Positions 8,296 to 11,931 of a stretch of 11,931 nucleotides of DNA are shown here, piece by piece. Position 1 is the stretch's first letter. Each line of letters starts with the position of its first letter. The position numbers and the translations under genes are program-made. Below the pieces are notes generated by a model, which saw only the letters and a program-made list of their open reading frames with translations, was not told where the DNA came from and made no database searches. The stretch is from Pelagophyceae sp. CCMP2097 (lineage: Eukaryota; Sar; Pelagophyceae). The stretch lies in NCBI GenBank assembly GCA_026770575.1, contig MU657293.1, positions 91,807-103,737 of the forward strand, read 5' to 3'.

Positions 8296-8483
8296 GCGTG
8301 GGTTTCTCGGAGTGCAAGGCACCGCCGATGGAGAATCCCAACGCGGCCGCTGTCGCAGATCACTCGGGGCGCTGGGCGCCGCCGCTGGATTTGCTGAACT
8401 CGTCAACGCCGACGTTATCGGATCGCCGCGTGGGGTTCCTGGGTGCAAGGCACCGCCGACGGAGTACCCCGACGCGCGCGCTG
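8296..8483. repeat. Diverged direct duplication with a 131-bp period
   Basis: Copy one (8296-8352) and copy two (8428-8483) share GCGTGGG-TTC, GTGCAAGGCACCGCCGA-GGAG and CCC-ACGCG with scattered substitutions. Similarity continues more weakly into GGCGCTGGGCGCCGC (about 8367-8381) against GGCGCCGCGCTGG (about 8506-8518). On the minus strand one copy lies just upstream of the Gag-like ATG. It may be a leader or terminal repeat of the retroelement. I could not extend it to a full terminal repeat. Confidence 0.7.
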
Positions 8484-8666
8484 CCACCTAACCGCTCGGA
8501 GCGCGAGGCGCCGCGCTGGGTGTAAGGTGAAGCGGTCGCTGATTTTTTTTGAAGCGACACATGCGATCGCCAAAAGGAGACGCGGTTATCAACCTAGCGC
8601 GCGCCGGCTGGTTGTCAACCTAGAACACGCCGCGTGTGTCGACGTTGCGAGTCGCACGTGCGATGC

Positions 8667-8684
8667 TTCGCGAAGCTTCGCGAA
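8667..8684. repeat. 18-bp perfect palindrome
   Basis: TTCGCGAAGCTTCGCGAA equals its own reverse complement over all 18 bases. Next to it are another perfect palindrome, TCGCACGTGCGA (8652-8663), and several copies of the CGATGCTTCGC and GATTCGC type up to about 8735, so the area is a cluster of TTCGC/GCGAA words on both strands. Confidence 0.9.
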
Positions 8685-9004
8685 ACAGGCGATGCTTCGC
8701 AAAAACGCGCGATGATTCGCCGATTCGCGAAAATGCATCCATTTCGGCGAAACGTCCGAAGAGGTGCGTAATGCCGTATCGCCGCCCACGCTTACGCAGA
8801 GACATGAACGCTATAGAAAGTCCCACCTGTCCAACCGATACTCTCTCTCGGATTCATACACTGCGACGCAAAGTTGGCGATGACTTGCAAGGCGAACAAG
8901 CGAAGCGAAAATCCCTCAGTAAAAGCGCGGGACGGCGTTGCAAGAAAGCGTGCTTCGCTTAGAGAACCCCACGGGTGCTGTCCACTCAGAGTGGAGAAAG
9001 GTCG

Positions 9005-9079
9005 CGCCAACGGACCGCGGAAGTCAACGGACGGAGGAGCGCAGCGAATCTGTCCGTTGGACTCTGCGGTCCGTTGGCG
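9005..9079. repeat. 75-nt imperfect hairpin built from four CAACGGAC motifs
   Basis: The outer arms CGCCAACGGACCGC (9005-9018) and GCGGTCCGTTGGCG (9066-9079) are perfect 14-bp complements. An inner pair, CAACGGAC (9025-9032) with GTCCGTTG (9052-9059), encloses a 19-nt loop. The word CAACGGAC therefore occurs twice directly and twice inverted within 75 nt. It could fold as DNA cruciform or as RNA on either strand. No U-run follows, and no known ncRNA family was recognised. Confidence 0.85.
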
Positions 9080-9708
9080 GGTGGATTATGGGCTTGAGGG
9101 AGGAACAGCGCTGGAGCGCCGCCCCCAACTGCAAAAGCGATCCTTCGCCCTCAAGCTATCCGACTGCACTTCACTCGGTGGCCATAGCCGCTTGCCGAAC
9201 CAGCCTTCCCACGCCCCTTAGAATGAGGGAGCGGGAAGTGGCTTGGCAGCCGAGCGCCCTCGATCTTCTGGATTGGATGCTCTTCGGGGGACCGCGTACT
9301 CGCGTTCTCCCCGAGTCACACCGGAATCGAGAAGGTGTCTAGAGATGCGTTTCTTAAGCAGCATGGTTTTTGCGGCGTCCTCGAAATTTTTGGACCGGGT
9401 GATTCTCGCCGCAATCGAAAAGATTCTTGGAATCGCTTTGGGATGTATGATTCCCCCAGAGTTCTCGTTGGAATGTTGGTTTCCGTGCCTCGCGCTGGAG
9501 GACCGCTTCCGCGGTTGCGTAGTCGATGACCGCCGCCTCAGCTGCGCAGCCGATGACGTAGCAGGCTCCTGTCGAAGGTACCTATCATGCGGATTTGCTT
9601 GCTGCCATCTTCAAGGCGTTTCACGCGACCGCCCCCGGTGAAGGCCGCTCATGTCCCGCGCGTTGGGAATAACATTGCGATTGCGTTTGCGTTTGCATTT
9701 TGCGTTTT

Positions 9709-9969
9709 GCGCTCCGAAGAGTATAGCGCTTCGAAGAGTATAGCGCTCCGAAGAATATAGCGCCCCGAAGAGTATTGCGCTCCGAAGAGTATTGCGCTCC
9801 GAAGAGTATTGCGCTCCGAAGAGTATTGCGCTCCGAAGAGTATTGCGATTTGCGCTCCGATTAGTATTTCGCTCCGAAGAGTATATCGCTCCGAAGAGTA
9901 TAGCGCTCCGAAGAGCATTGCGCTCCGAAGAGTATTGCGCTCCGAAGAGTATTGCGCTCCGAAGGGTAT
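9709..9969. repeat. Minisatellite, 15 units of 17 bp
   Basis: The consensus is GCGCTCCGAAGAGTATT. Eight units run from 9709 to 9844, a 7-bp interruption GCGATTT follows (9845-9851), and seven more units run from 9852 to 9969, the last one base short. Units 5-8, 13 and 14 match the consensus exactly; outer units carry single changes (A for the last T, one T-to-C). The nonamer TGCGATTGC borders the array on both sides (9676-9684 and 9969-9977). On the left, GCGTTT-type hexamers (9684-9708) precede it. The unit lacks stops in all six frames, which creates long artefactual ORFs with a 17-residue repeat. Confidence 0.95.
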
Positions 9970-10232
9970 GCGATTGCTTGCACCCCCGCCGCCCCCCTCT
10001 GAGATGCACTCGGGGGTTGCTCTTTCGGCAAGGGTATGGCGGGCTCCAAAAGATTTGCTTTAGATCCGGGCGCTGGAACTTAAAGACGTGGCTGAAGCCT
10101 GGCTCTCGTCGCCGTGCCGCCGCGCGTGTGCCCCCAGATGGAGTCGGCCGCGCCGGCACGCTTGCGCGGAAGTCGGTCGCCGGCGCGCTTGCGTGGATAT
10201 GCGCCGAGCGCGCTTCGAGCGAGCGTCACCGG

Positions 10233-10970
10233 TTACGGGGTCGTTTCGTGGCGGAACCTGCAGACGCGCCGGTCGCAAAGGCCCTTCTGAAAGTCAGTGC
10301 AGAGCGGCATGGCGTGCTGCTTGGAGCAGCGGTCGGCGGAGTATTTGCACTGGCCGCTGTGAAACCAAAAAGGGCAGACGCCTTCGGGCACTTTGCCCCC
10401 AATCGTCGCCCGCGGCCCGTCGCTTTTGCTGCGCTTGTCGCGCTCGCCGCCGTAACCTTGCCGGCGCGCTTGCCGCCGTCGGCGCCTAAATCCCGCGCGA
10501 AGTGAGCACTGTCGTGCGCCGGATACTGATACTGATTGCCCATAACCAGGAGATTTTAAGGGAAATCTTAAGTCCGTTGTCTTTGCTCGGTGACCCAAGG
10601 TGACGTTGAGTGACCTTTGGGTGACCGCGGGAAGAAAAGTCCCCGCGACGAGCGCACGCGGGTCGGGTGAGGCCATGGTTGGTCCTGCCTCGCGCAGATG
10701 GCCAGAAACGTGCTGGATGGTGTCGGGGTAGCGCCTGAGCTCCACACCGCCGTACTGCGCCGGCGGTGTGGCCGCGGGGACCGCGAGGGCCCTGCCCCGC
10801 AAGCGTGAGGGTCGCGCCCGCGGCCGTCCGCGTCCGGGCGCTCCCCATGCATGGGGGGGCGCGCAGCTCTGACGCCGCGGGGGCGCAGCGGGCCCTTCCC
10901 GCAAGCCACCAAAGTCGGGCCCGCGTTCGCCCGCGTTCCGCGCGCTGCGGCAGCGGCCCCGCATCCCCAA
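10233..10970 (-). pseudogene. Two CCCH zinc fingers at the C-terminus of a basic, low-complexity frame
   Basis: CCCH fingers usually bind RNA. Finger one (10314-10376) is C-x8-C-x6-C-x3-H, beginning CPFWFHSGQC; finger two (10248-10301) is C-x7-C-x4-C-x3-H, beginning CTDFQKGLC. The frame ends in TAA 10233-10235. Upstream is basic linker (RRRRRQARRQGYGGERDKRSK), then Gly/Ala/Arg-rich sequence of doubtful coding value. An ATG in another frame at 10541-10543 (MGNQYQYPAHDSAHFARDLG) reads more like protein and could be the true N-terminus if a frame change or splice lies near 10450. The fingers share the frame of the GCR1_C-type domain to the right, separated by one TGA (11010-11012). They may be its C-terminus, a separate small protein, or a Gag nucleic-acid-binding domain. 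The fingers are firm; the gene model is not. Confidence 0.6.
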
Positions 10971-11009
10971 CGTCGGGAGCCGCGTGTGGAGACGAAGGTA
11001 CTTCGTTAA

Positions 11010-11931
11010 TCACAATGACTTCCGGACCTTCGCCTCGGCGTGGAGGCAGTCCTTGAAGTTTGCGAGCTTATTCCTCTTCGGCTCAACCGCCCAGGAGGCC
11101 TCGGCAAAGCGAGCCTGGAGTCGCGCCGCGGCGGCGGCTGGTTCCTCGTTGTGCTCGCCGGCGAGCCGCGCGATCTCCGCCCAGAAGATGTTGCGCCTGT
11201 GCTTGTAGCTCTTCTCCGAGTTGGCGTCCTGCGAAGAACGGCCGAAGCTGTGCCAGCCGTCGCCGTGCTTGGCAACGAGCGAATCGATGGACGGCTGCCT
11301 ATAGACCGTGTATAAGCAGGCCATGGTCCTTTTGCGGACGCGGGCCTTTGCCCGTGGATGCCCTCCGTCTTCTCCTTCCAGACCTCGATCATACTCGTAA
11401 GCGTGCGGGACAATTTGCCGACGGGCTGCACGACGCCCGGCGTGGGGAGCACGTTGATCGTGATGTGCGGGGCGGGCGGTGCCCCATCCTCGAGGAGGAG
11501 CGGCGTCTGCGCTAGAAGTGGCGCCGCCACCAGGTCAAAGTTGAAGGTCGCGGGCTGCTGCTGCTGCTGCTCGCGCGGGCCGTCCGTGACGGTGCGCAGC
11601 ATTGTGGAGAGCTGCGCCGCCACGTTCGCGCCGAGGCCCGCTATCTGCGAGGAGACGGCGTGAAAGGCACGCCGCAAAGGCGACTCGAGTGTCGACGTCG
11701 CGCCGCCGACGTCGCTCGACGGCTCGGCGGCGTCGCGGACGGCGGCGCTCCGGCGCTGCTCGAGGGCGTAGGCGACGAAGGCGGGATTGTTGAACTGCGC
11801 CGACTTAAATAAAGAGTGGTCCGGCACCAAAGCCTGGATAAAGGGCGCAACCTCGACGAGCACTTCAGTCAAGTGCACGCACAGCGACGCAAACCCCATA
11901 GAGGAGCCGCAAATCGGCATGCCGTCGCCGA
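11010..11931 (-). pseudogene. Crypton-like protein, C-terminal part with GCR1_C-type DNA-binding domain (partial)
   Basis: The right edge cuts the gene. The first readable part, LTEVLVEVAPFIQALVPDHS then LFKSAQFNNPAFVAYALEQR (about 11762-11866), matches the pattern that follows the recombinase core in Crypton-type and GCR1_C proteins: a leucine-rich helix, PDHPLF-like, F.PxF..YA. A linker with five consecutive Gln (CTG-repeat codons, about 11555-11571) follows, then MIEVWKEKTEGIHGQ (11348-11392). The rest of the GCR1_C fold lies in another frame: QPSIDSLVAKHGDGWHSFG, SEKSYKHRRNIFWAEIARLA, down to 11010. A 53-nt segment (11299-11351) separates the halves and its removal joins them exactly. GCR1_C is the winged DNA-binding domain of yeast Gcr1 and of many fungal Cryptons. 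The tyrosine-recombinase core itself would lie beyond the window, so transposase versus domesticated gene is open. Confidence 0.6.
11299..11351 (-). other. Candidate 53-nt GC-AG intron inside the GCR1_C-type domain
   Basis: On the minus strand the segment begins GCAAAG after ...ATCCACGG and ends CTATAG before GCAGCCG. Excision joins IHG to QPSID and restores the domain pattern W.E...G..G.PSI..L and its frame. The four bases GGCA occur at both boundaries (11349-11352 and 11296-11299), so a 53-bp insertion with a 4-bp target duplication is the competing reading. The GC donor followed by AA fits the usual stronger consensus of GC-type introns. Short introns of this size are common in microalgae. 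Confidence 0.5.

Larger units (their letters stand above)
8484..9708. other. Non-coding, less GC-rich spacer with palindromes
   Basis: No ORF here reads like a protein family I know. Visible structure includes an 8-T run in the loop of a short hairpin (stems 8535-8540 and 8553-8558), and a 14-bp direct repeat GGTT(A/G)TCAACCTAG at 8584-8597 and 8610-8623, each copy with internal GGTT...AACC symmetry. There is a 12-bp palindrome at 8652-8663, an 18-bp palindrome at 8667-8684, and a long hairpin at 9005-9079 listed separately. It could be the flank or untranslated part of either neighbouring element. No tRNA or rRNA signature was seen. Confidence 0.5.

Noticed and set aside
7345..8397. Plus-strand ORF of 350 codons
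   Set aside because: Ser/Arg/Pro-rich shadow of the Gag-like minus-strand frame.
9345..9641. Plus-strand ORF from ATG (MRFLSSMVFAASSKF...), about 98 residues
   Set aside because: It starts with a mildly signal-peptide-like stretch, but there is no known domain, overlapping ORFs of similar quality exist, and no context supports it.
9709..9969. CRISPR array
   Set aside because: Units are directly adjacent without unique spacers; it is a simple minisatellite.
9611..10159. Minus-strand ORF with a 17-residue repeat
   Set aside because: Product of the 17-bp minisatellite, which has no stops in any frame.
10588..10626. Repeated GGTGACC/TGACCTTTGGG words as a nuclear-receptor-like or operator site
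   Set aside because: Short, imperfect, and inside a possible coding frame; nothing ties it to regulation.

Overview
The window looks like accessory, transposon-packed DNA from a GC-rich eukaryotic microbe. I infer a microalga of haptophyte type, because tyrosine-recombinase (YR) retroelements, Crypton-like proteins, Copia elements, possible short GC-AG introns and minisatellites coexist here. No taxonomic marker (rRNA, tRNA, housekeeping gene) is present. I find no intact gene. Almost everything readable is mobile-element coding sequence carrying stops, frame changes or truncations.

Layout from left to right. (1) 1-1196, plus strand: the 3' end of a Ty1/Copia retrotransposon (end of reverse transcriptase, RNase H, a 3' tail with a probable LTR end). 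(2) 1197 to about 8285, minus strand: a long decayed retroelement read right to left. In its own order it has an unrecognised Gag-like protein, a Gly/Pro/Arg-rich linker, an unrecognised Cys-containing segment, a reverse transcriptase with a YTDD box, an RNase H with all four acidic residues, a coding minisatellite, and what looks like the N-terminal core-binding region of a tyrosine recombinase. The Copia insertion cuts that last segment off. The gene order matches a DIRS-like YR retrotransposon. (3) 8286-10232: no convincing gene. This less GC-rich stretch holds a diverged 131-bp duplication, palindromes, a 75-nt imperfect hairpin and a 15-unit 17-bp minisatellite. (4) 10233-11931, minus strand: the C-terminal part of a Crypton-like protein with a GCR1_C-type DNA-binding domain. 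It is followed in the same frame, after one TGA, by two CCCH zinc fingers.

Some breaks have a specific mechanical explanation visible in the bases. A third copy of a 10-bp unit breaks the frame ahead of the reverse transcriptase. A 2-bp deficit in one minisatellite unit accounts for the frame change between RNase H and the recombinase. Segments of 53 nt and 65 nt with GC...AG ends and short boundary repeats account for two others and could be short introns. Three further in-frame breaks in the retroelement are all TAG. The family assignments rest on motif recognition by eye; no database search was run.
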